Positions 12,157 through 27,189 of a stretch of 64,000 nt of DNA are shown here, piece after piece. The position numbers and the translations under genes were made by a program. The notes under the pieces are model-generated. The model made no database searches and was not told where the DNA came from. It saw only the letters and a program-made list of their open reading frames with translations. The DNA is taken from positions 3,146,399-3,210,398 of the forward strand of contig SSBO01000001.1 in NCBI GenBank assembly GCA_005281725.1, written 5' to 3'. Every line of letters begins with the position of its first letter. Position 1 is the stretch's first letter. This stretch comes from Wuchereria bancrofti. Its lineage: Eukaryota; Nematoda; Chromadorea; Rhabditida; Onchocercidae.

Positions 12157-15100
12157 ATGGATTCGATTAGATTTGGACTTAAAATGGGAGTTGAGTTAGT
12201 GATAAGCCATATTGATCTTTCGAAGATATTTCGATAATAAAGAAGTAGGATTTATGGAACTTGAGCCATCATATTTTTGGTTCATTTTATATAGATCATA
12301 AGTACTGGTAGTTGCTTAAGTATAGAAATATCATAAGTATAGAAATATCTTTGAAGGGATGAGTTTGGTAGTAAAAAAGTATTGCAACAATTTGACGTTT
12401 CTACAAAATTTTTAGGTACCGGTGAAGAAAGTATTGAAAACTTTGCTTGATGGCGTAGACGGAAGTGAGAAGCCGTTAAATTATAATGCTCGAACGAAAT
12501 TGCTTGCAGCTGGAATCTATTTACTGTATGCCGAAGGACGAGTATGCTATACTGATTGGCTTCATTAAATTAGATATACCAAGAATTATAATATTTTGCT
12601 TCTCATCATTTCACTCCGTTTTTTAGCATTTGAATGATTTACTTCCAATTCTTTTGGGAGTTTATCGAAGTTTGCCGCGGTTAAAGTGGGTTGATGATGG
12701 TATCTCGAATCGACAAGATAGTATGTATTATTGATTTACTTATGTTACTTCGGTAACAAGTATTGGTTTGAGTGTAATTAAAGTAATAGTGACGTAAGCA
12801 TGCTGCAGTAATTACTTATACCAGATAACTCGTGCCTTTTGCCGTCGGCCACATTTTTCCAAAATTTTTTCGCTTTCATCTCTATGATCTTGAATAAATG
12901 ACAAAATCATTGTCATACGCCATGCAGTTTCTCACCTTAATATTTTGACCTTAAGTTCACACAATTATCGTTCTCGGCTTCTGTCGTCGACTGCGTCCTT
13001 TTTGTTAAAAAACAGTGGTTTAACACTATGAAAGAAGCAGTAGCAAGTAAGTCTCCATCGTATGTTTCAACTATCTAACTCATTCCACTCGGGTGTGAAA
13101 GGGATAAACATATTAAATACTCACCAAAATCTGCCAAATTTTTTTTGAAAAGCTTATGTATATCTTAAGCGTGTTTTTACTATGAAGTTTCTTAGCTTTA
13201 CTCAAAAATTACAAAAGGATTCGTTATACGAGGAGTTATCAGTCAGTTTCCAGAATACCTTCTCATTTAAATAAGCATGTCATTATTTCTAAGTAGTTTT
13301 CCGAACGAATAATTGAAAAATTATTATACTTTTCGAAAAGTTGTTAGTTTTTTTTCCTTGAATGCTAATAAACAATCACTCTTTCTGCAGTGCTGTGGAT
13401 TCTTAAGTTACCGACACTGACGAATAATAAGTTGAGAAGCAGCTGAATATGTAATCATTGCCAAACATTTCCTTTAAAAGCTGTAAATCATTAATCCGAT
13501 TTTATTAAATATTCCCAGAAGCACTTAAATTAGAAGCTTCTAATTGTCCTCTAAGTTATAGTCAATCTTAAATTTGTTCAGGCAAACTTTGCATATGTAT
13601 GGGTTAACTTAACCTCAGGAAAAATAAGCTCTCATTCACGTAAAGTGAAGTAAGACAGAGTTTGTGTAATTTTTAGAAAGCTATTCTGCTATTTTTCTGT
13701 GTATTTGTAGCTAGTTCTTACGTTTCCATTATTTTTAAAATTAGACTACAAATTTAATCATTACGTGAATGTATAAATTATGAAAATTGACAGATTTTTC
13801 AGAAGTACCAATACAGGAGCAGTTCGCAATGTGTTTCAACACTGTTCTTAGTGAGCTTGCTTCAAATTATCCAGATGTACGTGATATTATTATCTCTGCA
13901 CAAATAGAAGTGTTTACAGTCACTTCTGATATTATTGTAGATATCTGTGATCAGGTGCAACCACAATTCCAAACAAAATGTATGTATTTACAGCTGATCG
14001 AGTTACGTCTTATCAGTGCATTTGAGAATGAAAACTTGATATTAGGATGAAATTTATGATAATGTTGCGAAGTTTGTTCTTGTTTTTCATTTCATTTTTA
14101 TTTTCATTTGATTTTTATCCCAGTTTTTTCTGTTCAACATTGATTTCATGTACTTTTAGGCTATTTGATGCGGATTGTTTGCTTTATGATTGGATTACTT
14201 CGCTCATTTGGACGATATAGCGGTGATAAGGATCACCCATTGATTTCGGCTATTTATCCTATTCCATTCATAATTACCAAAATAGATGTACACAGTAATC
14301 AGACAACTGAATGTAATAGGTTTGTGACTTATTCTGTTTCTATGATATTCATCTGAAAATGTAAATCTAAATTCAAGAAATACTGTTTAGAGCGGGGACT
14401 CTTCGATTAACAACTGATTCCGAAAATTTCCTGTGGAGTGATGCTGCCAATACAGAAAAGCAAGATCAAAAGGAACGTTTGCAGAAAATGTTTTCCAAAC
14501 ATGCTAGTAGCTTTGTACTGCCTACGGTTTTCAACGACAGTATTCCAAAATTCAAATTCACAATTGCCGAATTGAATTCGTTCTCCAACATTGTGTGTTT
14601 GAATTTTTTTAATGGTGTTGAAGTAATATAGTTTTTATTATTTGTGGATTTTAAAGTTTACTCTCTAATTTTATCAATCTGCAGATGGAACGGTTGTTGA
14701 GAAGACCACTACTGGATATCATGGATGCTTATGCCACCGATGTATACATGGTAAATAAATTTTCTTTTTGTTTTACTTAACTTAATATCACTTCTCTTTT
14801 TTACCTTCTGATTTCTCTTACTTTTAAATTGAAAATGAAAATACATGCTCAGGCTGGACAGATCAAACGTTTCCCATATAAAACATTATCAGAATGTCTT
14901 TCACTGGTTTTCGTTACGGCCTATAGAGATGCTTATGCACCGTATGATATGTTGAAGCTCGAAAAATCACTGGCTGAAAAACTTTCTCGAGAGGTAAAAC
15001 GAACATTTTCGCTCCAATAAAAAGAAATCATTCACAAATATTTCTGGGATGCTTCATATTGAATTAGCATTGACGATTTTTTTAAATTTGATTCTTTTCA

Positions 15101-18100
15101 AACTTAAGAACTTTTGCACATTATAATATTTACGTTGTTAATCGTTTACAATGGATATGTGGATTATAAATTTAGGGACTAGATCAGTTCACTTCAGGTG
15201 AAGGCATTTGCTATAGAACTGTATTCGAAAGGAGAAGATTTCTTGAATGTGCAGAAATTAAACGATGATGAACGAACATTACGTTGTCCACTGTTGATTA
15301 ATCGAATAAAAATGAGCGTTCTTTGCAGCTCAGTTTGCCTAGAACTCATGGTTTGGGCTACATGCGATGAAATCGGTATTTATTTTCTCTTTGAGTTATC
15401 TACAAAATGTATGCAGAAATAGCTTGTGCTAGGCAGATTTGGTAAATAGTAAGAATATACTTATCCACAGAAGCTTTATGTCATCTTGAAAGGGTGATGT
15501 ATGCTGGTCCACAATGTCAAGAAACCTGACCAATTCGCATATTAGATGAAATTAGATGAATTGTCCAGTTTTTAGTTACGCTACTAGAAAAAGCATTATA
15601 CTGGTTGAAAGGACTGTTCTGAAAATCACTTCAAACGAAATGTATTGATTAATGTTTTTAATTTATCACTGACAGGTTAATTAAAGCAGCTCTAAGTAAT
15701 CACAGGTACTGAGACACTCTTTAGAACTAGCTTTGTGAAACTTCCATTTCATCAGGGTGTAAGTGATAAAAAAAACTATGTTTATTTTATCATATGTGAG
15801 TGTAAGACTTGTAAATTAGTATTTAAGTAATTTAGATCACAATAGGATATAAACATTCTGGAACCCGTTAGAAAAACGAAGTCTGTGTTTACAGATGCAG
15901 AATCACTTCATGCTACAATAGCTGATCGACTTTGGCATGTTCACGGTCATCGTCATGCATCAGCTAAAATATCTCTAACAATGATGGCTTTGGAAGCACT
16001 TGGCTCACTTGCTGTTAAATTTCCAACAATTGCTGCAACACTGGCAGTTAATAGTGTTAGCCAGTTCTTGGTTGAACCTTCGCCTGTTTTGTCAAAATTG
16101 GCTATAGATCTCGGTGTAAGTTTTCTTTCGTATTTTATCTCTAATCGGAGGAGTACTATACTCTTTGTTTCTTTATGGATAAAAATGAAAACTTAACATT
16201 TTAATACTCTAATGAAACATTAAAATATTGGATGTAATGAACATTTAGAAAATTCCTTTTTTTATATATAATGCCAATATATTTTTTTTTATATTGTTTT
16301 AGTCTTGTTGCAGATTATGGAAAAGCGTGTTTTCAGTGAGGGAGATCGAAAAGATGGTGAAATGGTGAAAAAAAAGCTAACTTTTGAAAATTTAAGGAAA
16401 GTCGCAATAAACTCGCTTTGCAGGTGTGTATTTAAAATATCTAATTTGTTTAAAAAAAGTTTCATCAGTGAACTAATTTAATTTTCAGAGCACTAAGATC
16501 GGCCATGATAGTCGACAATTCATCTGTACAAGCCTGTCTAACAAATATCTCCTCCAAACTATTCTTGATTGCGAACAAAGACTCAAATTAGTACGATCAA
16601 TACTCATTCAATTCAAACTCTGTTCTTTTTATGGTCTATTTCTTCACCGATAAGCCCTCATCTCTATAGTTCCATTCCTTATCACATTTACATTGATTTG
16701 TAAAGGATAAATCTGAGCCTTTTACGTTTAGTGGTTCGGCTCTCGCTTTGGAAAATGCGATGCACATCGTTGGCGGTATTGGTGCTGCGCTGGTTGATGT
16801 GGAAAATGTCCCGCAGCTTGCTTTCAGTGTATCTTTTTGTTTATCTATTCATATATCAATGAAGTTCTGGATTGTAAATGAAGTACCGAAACTTCTCTTC
16901 CTTTTCAATCAAGACAACATGAACAGTTGAAATATACATTTCAGTTTATAAATGTCCACCAAATAGTAGTGGATTTCTTTTGACATATGAATAATTTCAA
17001 TGATAATTTCCTGGTAACGCTCTATCAAAAACTGGTACTTTACCCGAATTGAATGAAACAAAAGTTGCTTACATGTTCAATAATTTCTGAAATATTCAAA
17101 ATCTATAGGCCTTACTATGTATTTTGAATGCATCTTTCTGTTACTATATAATAATGTATGAAGGCAAAACATGATATTTTAAACGAAAATATAAACTTAT
17201 TATTGTAATGATCAATGTTTCGAATGAGAGTGATGAACGGTTGCGCACTGTTTCAGGTTTTTCAACAAGCTTTTGCTGAGACATCCACGAATCATGATGT
17301 TATTGTAGCGGAATTGGCTAACATGTGGATAGCTGGCGCGGTATACACATTCTTTATTGCTATCCAGTTTCTTTTAAATGACATTTGGGGTAAATGACAG
17401 ATTGTTTTTCCGTTTCAGCGTGACATACATGATCTGATTTGGCTGCTGTTCACAAAAATAACGATTGAGTCGAGTAGTCGTGCTTATGATGCTGATACTG
17501 CTGACGGTGTGGAACATCGTTATGCGTAAGTTTAAATTTTGATGATATTTGATGTTGCGTAAAAGAAGGTACTTATTTAAGATATCTGTCCTTGGCAGTT
17601 GACAATGCAATGGCTAAGATGGCAGAGAGTGTGAATAACGATGAAGACAAAATGACACTGTTGTATCGTCTTTTGGAACTCTTTGTTCAACTGGGACATG
17701 AAGGAAGAAAGGCTGGTGAAAAATTGGCAAAGGTCATGAAGGTAATTTATTTTTACAAAACTTTGTTTTTTGCCACATGGTTCAGTGATAACTAAATATT
17801 TCGAAATTTAAAAGCATTAAGTCGTGTACCCTTCAAGCAATAGTTACTCATTTCTTCAAAACTATGTCAGATAGACTTGAGTGAAAAACTCCCTGAAAGT
17901 TATTTGAGGCACTAAAAGTGGGTACCAACTCTTTCAGTTGGATGTGTCTTCAATTATGTATATTTTTTGTCTTTTGAGGATAAGTTTATTCTGAAGGAAT
18001 TGCTTCAATCATTTCTAGCTTTCAACTGGTGCTGGGAACTTAGGTGTTTTAATTCCGAAGATTGCTTCATTGTTGCGTAGATCTGTGGCAATAAAGAACC

Positions 18101-21100
18101 CATCAGTTCGACTGCGGAATTTGTTTCGCGACTTTTGGTTTTGCTGTACAGTGCTTGGATTTAATGTCGCCCGGATAGGTTAGTCCTTTTATAACAGCAT
18201 TAACTTCTGTTAAATTTCTCTTTAGTAAGTAAATTTAATCAGTGAATGAAGTGCTGCTACACTCTTATTCCACTATATGATTTTTATTCGTCTGCAAAAA
18301 AAAATACTGATTAAACTCAGGTCTTTGGCCAGAAGAATGGTTTGAAGCTGCTTGTGAGATTGCTTGTAAATCTCCCATACTCATACCTCAAGAGAGTTTG
18401 CGTGCTGAGCTTGTTGCAAATGCTACGATCAAAAGCGGCAGTGTGTTATCAGTCGGTTTCAAGTATAATTCGGTGTTGTTTGAGTTGTCAGTAGTGTTTT
18501 CGTTTTATGCTACAGCATAAAAAGTTGATGAATAATATGTAGGTTAAATAATCGATAACACACGTTCTCTATTGTCAGATTTAAATGGAGAAGCGATGAG
18601 TTTATGCATATATTAGTGGTAGCTTTAGCCTTTCATTTGTATGAAGCATATTTATAGAAAAAATTTTGTTACTCCGTACCATATATTGATTGATTCTGCT
18701 GATGGAGGAGATTGGTCATTCTTAGCGAATATGAAAGTTTTGAAATATCAGATCGATACACCCTTTTTCTATTTTCAGGCAGAACTGCAGGAAATCAGAG
18801 TAACTATTTTGTCTGAAATTTCTCCTTCTCCCGAGGTAACAGCAGTTATCAATAAATTGGAATTTACCCACTGTATTTATCTTTTATCAGTATTTCGCAT
18901 GGAACTTATGCGTGCTCTGCATTCTGTTGAACCGGGAGCAGTCCATTCAATATTCCAGTATCTCGAAGACAAGTAATTATGATATTTCATCATCACTTTT
19001 TATACTGCCTCCTGGCACTACATTCATCCGAATTGTTCTTAAAATTATTAGATTAATTAGTCATATTAACCAATAACAGTAGTTAGTTTTACCACGACAT
19101 ATTATCAGTGTTAGAATGGACGCTGACAAGAGCAGACATGATGTGACTAATAATTTTTTTGAGATCTATAAGAAAAGACAAGGATGGAATCTGGACATGC
19201 CTTCTTGCAGCAGCGAGAACCATCTTCAGTAAATATTTGAAAGTCGCCAGTGAACGGAATTTAGATTCGGCTCACGAACGTCAGCTTGAATTGCATGCTC
19301 AGTTTCTGCTTATCATGTTTAACCATCATTTAAAAGAGGCAAATATATTTGAGGAAATTTTGTTATATAGAGGTACGATAAAAATTTTATTGCAAAGAGG
19401 GTTGAAGTTTAGACTTATTCTATAGGAAATATTGCAGGTGAGGAAATGTGCAGATACTTGCCTTACCAATTTGATCGGAAGCTTTCCGCATTTGCTCTGG
19501 AATGGCAACGTTATTAATGTTGCACTGCAAATGCTGGAAGCACTTTCAAACAATCTTGAAAATGACACCGATTGCAAAATAATGACTTTATCTTTTCCGT
19601 CTCTGCAGCGGAGTATACAACTTCAGGTACTTTGTCAATAATACATATCATTCCTTATTCAGGAAGACCAAATTTGAACTTGTATTCTTCCAAAGAATTT
19701 GTAGTACTTCATGTTTTTGTTTCTTCTAATTTTTATTAAGTTTTCCTTAAGAAACCCAAATGTGACTTAAGGATACCTTGGATCGAAGGAAATTAGTGGT
19801 GCAAGATTTCGCTTTGCGTTGTGAACAAATTCTTCAGGAAGCAATCAAATGGGCACCAGGCATTACTCGAAGCTGCTTCATTGTAAATTTTATTGAATAT
19901 AGATTTTGATATCTTCCATCGGATCCCAGAGTCGCGAACTATCACGTCTTTTTGAAAACACTTCAGAAAATTCCGCCGTTTTTATTACTAAACTTGTTGA
20001 CATTTGAAAGTTTATTTTAAGGATCAAAAATTAATGATATTATCTTTAAGAAATATATTGCAAGCATTAATCCTGGTTGTTCTGGCAGTTTTCGTTTGAC
20101 GGTGGAAGCTATACTGAAAAGTTTAAACGATGTGTCTGGCTGTACAAATGATACCAGCCCATCGCTTTATCTTTCTGCTCTACATTTAAGGTCTTTGTAT
20201 TTTGGCAAGGTGAAATTTCACAGTTTTATGTTTTTATTGTCTTGAATTCAATAAAGCGTTTTTTTCTTCCTAATTAAACTTTCACTTGTAAGTTTAGGTG
20301 AAAGGCATGATAGAAGCATCTAAAACTGAAGAAGAGACCAAACCACATGAACAACTTGCTGATTTATTTGAGCAACAACTAGAAAGAGCTTGTGCGGATG
20401 GATGTGATAGAGAAATATCCGAGTGCGTGTTGAGATTAGCAGCTCTTTTCATTTTAACGAAAGAAGTTTCCAATCAAAGTAATCATTTCACTTGTATTTG
20501 TAAGACAATTTATACACTGAAACATTATTTATAGTAAGTCTATTATGAATTTCATCTTTTAATACTTATAAGATTCTAAAATTATGAAAAAAAAGTGTTT
20601 TTAGGATGCCTCGCATATATAAACTATTATTAGATGTTCCTTGTTCCACGTACGGGATCGAAGGTTTTTCCAGACCTAGTTTAACTGTTGAAATTAGTTT
20701 TTATAATCTTACTCATGTCTTTTATTCAGTTTGACTACTAGGACAACTTTTGTTCCCATAGTTTCAAAAGGAATATGTTGTAGAACTGGATAGCAGTCTA
20801 TTACATACTCTTGTTTTTACACCACTCAAAAATTTTACTGCTTCAACAATGCGTCTTTGTGTAATCGTATGGAACTGGATTCTTGTTGCCCGAGAAGATA
20901 CTCAGCTTCAAGTGAGAATTTTTTTATTTCAAATAAACTTGTTGTACTGCTATTAGGTAAAATGAACTTGAATTTAGTTTCTTCGAGAAATGGCGGCATG
21001 CTGGACAGTTACAGCACAAGATCATCTAGGTATCTTCGAGCGTGACCCAGAAGTTGTTTCTCCTTTGAGCCTGCAATATTGCTCACCTCCAAAACGACCG

Positions 21101-24100
21101 CATATTCTTCCACACAGTATATGGATTTATGTATGTTTAATTTTCTAAAAGATGTATATAATTAATAGCTGCCTGTAGGAAGTTGGCAGTTTTAATTGTT
21201 AGAAATGATTTGTAATAAATGGAGTCAACTAAAGATGTATTTGAATATATTAGTGACACTGTAGGGTTCTCTTGGATTTTGTGATGTTATTTTGGAACTT
21301 TTAGTTTTTGGTAGAAAGAGTGGATATTGCCAAATATTCAAGCAGAGAACAACTGGACATTCTGGAATTGATGTTTGTTCAAACACTTCCATTGAATGTG
21401 GGTCGCCTAAGAATAGATGTTAATTCACCGTTATGCATTTCTTCTGATTTGAGTCTTTGCAAAGTCGATCTAACGCATGGTTATCTTTTGTATGTTTTAT
21501 GTAGTTTTATGCCTAGGGAAAATTAACTCGTGATATCAACTATCTGCAATCGAAAGGTTCTAGATAGAAGAAAATACATGTTCGTTTTTCTTTGCCATAT
21601 CTTTCTGTTTCAGAAGAGTTATATTACATTCCAGTGTAGGTGTACCACGTTTCAGTTTGATTTTTTCCTAAAACTGTTCAAGTTTTCTTGTTTTCCAGTT
21701 ACAATGACTAGAAATGTTGAGACGATTGGGCTACGATGTCATTTTCTCAACTGCGTACTTTCTATGATACAGCGTGATTCGATGTCATTCCATATTTCCA
21801 AAAATATCTTACGACAACGTGTATATTGTGCAATGTTGGATTATTTTTCGTATGTTGTTCTGTTTTACAAATTGTCTGAATTACAAATGTTAAAATTTCT
21901 CATTTTTCTGTCTGGTTGTAGTGTTGCTGCTCAAACTCCAACACAGAACGCAGCACAGTTGAAGAATGATATACGCTTGCTGATTACATTTTGGAACACG
22001 CTTTTCTCTGATGTGAAGTATATCAAGAAAGAAATATTTGCCAGTATTGGTAAGCACTTTCTTCAGTCTTTCTTTTTTTTTTTTCTTTTTTTCTTCTAAA
22101 TAATCAGCTTTTGTATTGTAGACACCGAACTCAATTTGGAGTCTCTTCAGCAAATCTTAAACGATAATTATAAGTCTGACTCGGAATACAAGTGGGTTTT
22201 GTGTTTTACATGCAGCGCAGTATTTTTGGTTAAATTTTCTCTGCATTAAACTTATAACTTGGCAATCACATTTATGTATTTAGTCGCGCTGATATGCAAA
22301 CTCATCATGCAATGACAACTAGTGGTTGTAATTGGGTAACACTTGTAGCTGCACAAGGTAGAGCTAGTTCACTGCAGAAGAATACACTCACTGTTGGTCA
22401 GGCTTTATTTTTTTTTTTCATGTTTAGAGCATCCAGATTTTGGTTGCAAAGTCATATTTATCCATGAAATAATTAAATATCAGCATTTGTAAAATGGCAT
22501 ATCTGTATTTAGTGAAAAATTGATGAAGTGGAAAATGTGTAAGATCTGGAGCTTTTTATTTGGTTCTGGATTATAAAGATTTGCGTGCGAACAAAATTTT
22601 TTGGTTTGGACTGTGAGCGAAGTCAGTAGTAATTGTTAGAAGGACACAATGACAGTACTTTGCAACAATTCATGCTTAATTTACGGCTACTTTGGCACAT
22701 CAAATTAAGACTTGAGTAGAGCTCATTTTCATAGAGCTTTTAAAAAAGTCAGTCAGGTGGTAGTGGGAAATTTTTGAAATAAAATTGTGAATTTCTTCAG
22801 AGGAGGGTACGCGCATACAGTTCTCCCTGGAATTTCGGGTGATTGAGTCAAATACTCATCTCGGTGCAATTTTAAAGTCTTATGTATAATTTAATACTAC
22901 AATTATAATTTGTAGAAATGTAGTGATATATTTTATACATTATTTTTTTAAGCCACCTCTCTTTCTTGTTTTTCAGATCCCAGTCGATCCAGTCCAAATA
23001 AGCATGCAGAACAGCAGATGAAACTGTACAACCGCTATCGAAATTTGATTTTAATATTTGTTGTAGGCGTTTCAACTGAAATCAATTCTGCGCATTTATT
23101 TTATTTCAGTTGTATTTTCAACCAACCTTTCAGGCGAATGAAATCGAACGCTTAAGTGCATGGTTAAATCCCTTGGGTGAAGCTCTGGGTTTGGAAGATG
23201 CAAGCATCGAACAGTGGCGAAAATCAACATTTCCTGATGCGAGAACAGAGGCTAAACTTCTCCGGGAAAACGTCAGAATCGCGTGGCAGATTTGCCCCGA
23301 TTTGGCGGTGTATATGCCATCAAGGCAAGTAATCTGATAGGATATTAATTATCTCTCTGAAACTGTGTTTCAAATTATTTTATTTAAAGAACATGATAAC
23401 AAGCATCTATATTTCATGTTTTTCTTTAATTCCTTCTCAGATTTCGTTCGTGCTCTGCTTGTCAAACGGCCGTACAAGAGCTGCTCGTAAACTCGCCGGA
23501 ATTGGTGATGGATTTACCGGAAGCTCTTTCTTTAATGCTGGGAGAAGGGAGGATTCTTGAAGAAAAAGTGGAGGTAAATTCATATTTTGAATAAGCTCAC
23601 TGGTGAAGAAGTCAAGATTACACATCTTTTGCTGAAGAAATCAATTTATTTTGTAGCAGTAACTAGTGGAATAAAGCCTCCAATTATAAAGATCTAAGTA
23701 AGCGATGAGAATTGTTCAGATAGACAAAACAGGTAAACAGTTCTACGGTATGGTTATGACAGTCGTTTCAGAATTCCTCCACTTTCATTAGCTATGTCAC
23801 GGAGAGTTTCGATACTGCGAATGTAATTATAGTGATTGTTTGAACTTCGAATATATAGTTTATCAAAATTTCAATTGTCTATTACCAATTTCTTCCTTAT
23901 TATAAGGAGCAGAAATAAATAGAAGTAATTTTTTCTCGTTATTTTTCAATTTCGAAATGCTAATATTCTTACAGGATTTGAAAATCTTAAGTCACATTTT
24001 AACATGGGCGATATGTGATCCAGTGATGGCTTTGTCGTTGCTCGGTCCACGGCAGTACCCAGCACATCCCATTACAGTGCAGTATGCTGTACGTGTGCTG

Positions 24101-26172
24101 AGATCATATCCACCAGATGTGCTTCTGCTCTATATTCCACAGCTTGTTCAAGCTTTACGGCATGATACGGTATGTTTCGTCAAAAAAATTCTGAAAACTG
24201 TTTGAAACCAATCAAATTACCATATGTCATTCCAGTTTTCAATATAGCACAAGCAGTTTGTAGATGGGTTATGTTGCTGAGCTAATTATGTGGTTGGCTG
24301 GTCATTCGCAACTTTTGGCTCATCAGTTACTATGGAATATGAAGGCAAATATGTACAGGGATGAAGATTCAAGAGAAAAGGATCCCGATTTGCATGGACC
24401 TTTAAGCGAATTGATCAACAAAGTAATAACTCTTTAAATTTCCTTTTGTTTTTCGTATGTTTTGGTTATATTATTTTCATTTGTTGCATTTAGATAGTCT
24501 TAAATAAGTTTTCATATTTAGATAATATCAAATATGGAAGGTGCTGCACGAAAATTTTACGATAGCGAATTCGATTTATTCAAACACATCACTGATATAT
24601 CAGGAAAAATAAGGCTGTTTCCAAAAGGCGAAGCTAGAAAAAAGGCTTGCTTAACTGCCCTCGCTGAGATACATCTAAAAACAGTGGCTTATCTGCCATC
24701 CAATCCGGAAGCCATAGTTCTTGATATAGACTACAAAAGTGGTACTCCGATGCAAAGGTACAATTGCACGTCATTTATGAATGGAAAATATTTTTGAGAA
24801 ACTTTCATAATTATTTTTAGTGCCGCCAAGGCGCCATTTCTCGCTCGGTTCAAGGTTCTTCGTTGTGGTATTCAGAAATTAGAACAATTAGGAATCGCTG
24901 CACATCAGCGGAAGCACATTCCTGAAGCAGATATTCGATTTCTTTCAAGATCAGAAGATAGTCTTGTTTGTTGGCAAGCAGCTATCTTTAAAGTTAGCGT
25001 TTTTTTTGGAGAATTTTATGTTCTTGATTTGTCTATTCTCCTCAACCGTGGTAATGGATATATATAGCTGATTTTATCAGGATTATAAATGATCGTTACA
25101 TATGCTTTACCTTAGGTTGGTGACGATGTACGTCAAGATATGTTGGCGTTACAACTGATGAGCCTGATGCGTAACATTTTTAATTCTGTGAATTTGGACA
25201 TTCGCTTATTTCCATACAGGGTGGTAGCTACTGGGCCTGGCTGTGGAGTAATTGAGTGTGTTCCAAATTCGAAATCAAGAGATCAGTTAGGACGACAGAC
25301 TGATTTTGGTTAGTTTTCCGCTTTTCTCAAGGTGCTAGTGTGTGCTAAGAAATTTTTGCTTTTGAAACTTGTGGAATTGGATTACAGGATTGTATGAATA
25401 CTTTCTAACGACATATGGTGATGAAAACACTGAAACATTGCAACGTGCAAGACGGAATTTCATTCGAAGCATGGCAGCATATAGTGTATTTAGTTTCTTG
25501 CTGCAGATTAAAGATCGACATAATGGAAATATTATGATTGATACCGATGGTCATATAGTTCATATTGGTTGGCCGTTTTTCAGCATTTCATTTCTTGAAT
25601 ATTTTTTTGTTTTTAAAAGATTCATGTGTCTTTTATTCTTTTGTTTTCTTTAGAAATAGTTTTTTAGATTTCGGTTTTATGTTTGAGAGCAGCCCAGGAG
25701 GAAATCTTGGGTTTGAACCAGACTTTAAACTTTCGCAAGAAATGGTAGCAATTATGGGTGGCAAAATGGAAGCACCAAGCTTTCGACTATTTGCTTCGCT
25801 TTGTGTCCAGGCATATCTGGCTGTTCGACCGTATTATAAAGTGCGTAATTTCCACCATTGTTTATAATTATTTCGAAGGATTTGTTTTGCATAGCATGTT
25901 CAAATCTACAGTAAGAACTTAATCACGAAAATTTCATGTTTATAATATGAAAATTGCAGGCTTTTATTGCTTTAGTGTCACTGATGTTGGACACACATCT
26001 TCCCTGTTTCCGTGGTAAAACAATACAGCAGTTTCGAGATCGTTTTGCACCACAACTATCCGATCGTGATGCAGCGAAGTATATGATGAGTATAATACGC
26101 AACTGTTTCCTGAACGTAAGAAGCAAAATGTATGATCAATTGCAATACATACAGAATGAGATACCGTATTAA
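12157..26172 (+). CDS. PI4KA: Phosphatidylinositol 4-kinase alpha (type III)
   Basis: It phosphorylates phosphatidylinositol to PI4P at the plasma membrane. The gene has many exons along 14 kb. The N-terminal scaffold begins with exons 12416-12541 and 12627-12720 ([14 protein letters not shown]) and resumes at 13794 after a 1,073-base intron. Human-like blocks follow in order: [25 protein letters not shown]-like [62 protein letters not shown]. The lipid-kinase domain covers about 24530-26172: [49 protein letters not shown], catalytic loop [24 protein letters not shown] (DFG split by an intron at 25568-25667), [13 protein letters not shown], and the family C-terminus QNEIPY. Catalytic residues are intact. 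The first exon (12157-12198, [14 protein letters not shown]) is a weak choice. The order and content leave little doubt about identity. Confidence 0.95.
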
Positions 26173-26475
26173 TTTATTAATGTACTGATGGTTTTTGGAA
26201 GTTTTGTATATATCCGGTAGATTTCCTGTCTGATAAAGTACAAATATTTTGAAGAATACTTTACTGAGTTCTTTTTTCTTAAGTGAAATCACTTGTTATA
26301 TGATGTGTAAAATTTAAATATAAGAAAATATTAGATTTATCTGAGAATTTGATCTCTCATCGGTTAGCGGTGCACCTGTATGATGAAATGTAAAGCATTA
26401 TCATCACACGGAAGGGTTATGACGTTAGCAATTTAGCCGTGGACAATACTTAGTGGACTGTTGGTTAGATATTAG
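26173..26475. other. Downstream flank of PI4KA
   Basis: AT-rich 3' UTR or spacer. Nothing else is seen. Confidence 0.4.
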
Positions 26476-27075
26476 ATGAACTTTAAGCGTAATAAGCACA
26501 CAAAAAGGTAAATTTCTGATGAAGGAAGAAATAAACGTCATCGAGGAAAACCGCAGTTTAACGTCCCATATTAATGTTGCTAAATAGCTCCATTTCTTCT
26601 GTTTTGGTCAATCTTTAAGGAGCTTAGTTGCAAAATTAATAGATTGAATGCGTCAGACAAAAAATATCAATATTGAACTCAGAGGGGTTCGTGACTGAAA
26701 CTAATCCAGTAATATCCCGGACATTTCTGTCGCAGCAGGGTGATCCTAAGATCCTTCTTATTTGACAGCAATGTAAAAGTACAGCTAGTAATGAATTACT
26801 TAATCAAATGAACAATGTATATGGGATTGATGGGTCCTTATTCCAGGAATCAGAGATTTTTATTCCAGTTAAAACCAATAATATTTTGTCTGGGATTTCT
26901 AATTCGCGCATTTCAAGACAAACATCAAACAAAAACAATGGATTAGTAAAGGAATTTCAAGCTGAAGAGATAAGCGATCGATTGTGGGCGGGCAATGGAT
27001 TTTACTGATTTTTGGTCAAACAATTAGAAACGCAGCTTTGACATTCGGAAGTGTCGAAATGAGTAAATATGAACA
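26476..27075 (+). pseudogene. Decayed LysM-domain gene (LYSMD1/2-like)
   Basis: A frame from about 26690 resembles a eukaryotic LysM protein. A degraded GDT box reads QQGDPKILLI, then ELLNQMNNVYGIDGSLFQES and IFIPVKTNN match the domain's second half (normally N-x-L ... L-x-IPV). Further on, FLVKQLETQL resembles the DFL-x-RLD-x-QI segment near the C-terminus of LYSMD1/2. The frame is interrupted by four in-frame TGA codons at 26763, 27006, 27039 and 27060. A short possible first exon (MNFKRNKHTKR, donor GTAAAT) starts at 26476. The stops cannot be spliced out with introns of normal length. Known LysM members of this class are small intracellular proteins. The alternative is a real but unusually diverged gene with cryptic introns. 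Confidence 0.5.
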
Positions 27076-27189
27076 GCTAAGTCATTTCTGTAGACAAATT
27101 AAATCTTTGTAACGTTTACTGTTTTCTGTTTCGAATAGCAGCAATTTATATGAATTATTCTTCTTTAAATACAATACTGACTACCGATA

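Noticed and set aside
12299..12350. 17-bp tandem copy (taagtatagaaatatc)
   Set aside because: Too short and AT-rich to be informative; similar small repeats occur at 15540 and 38180.
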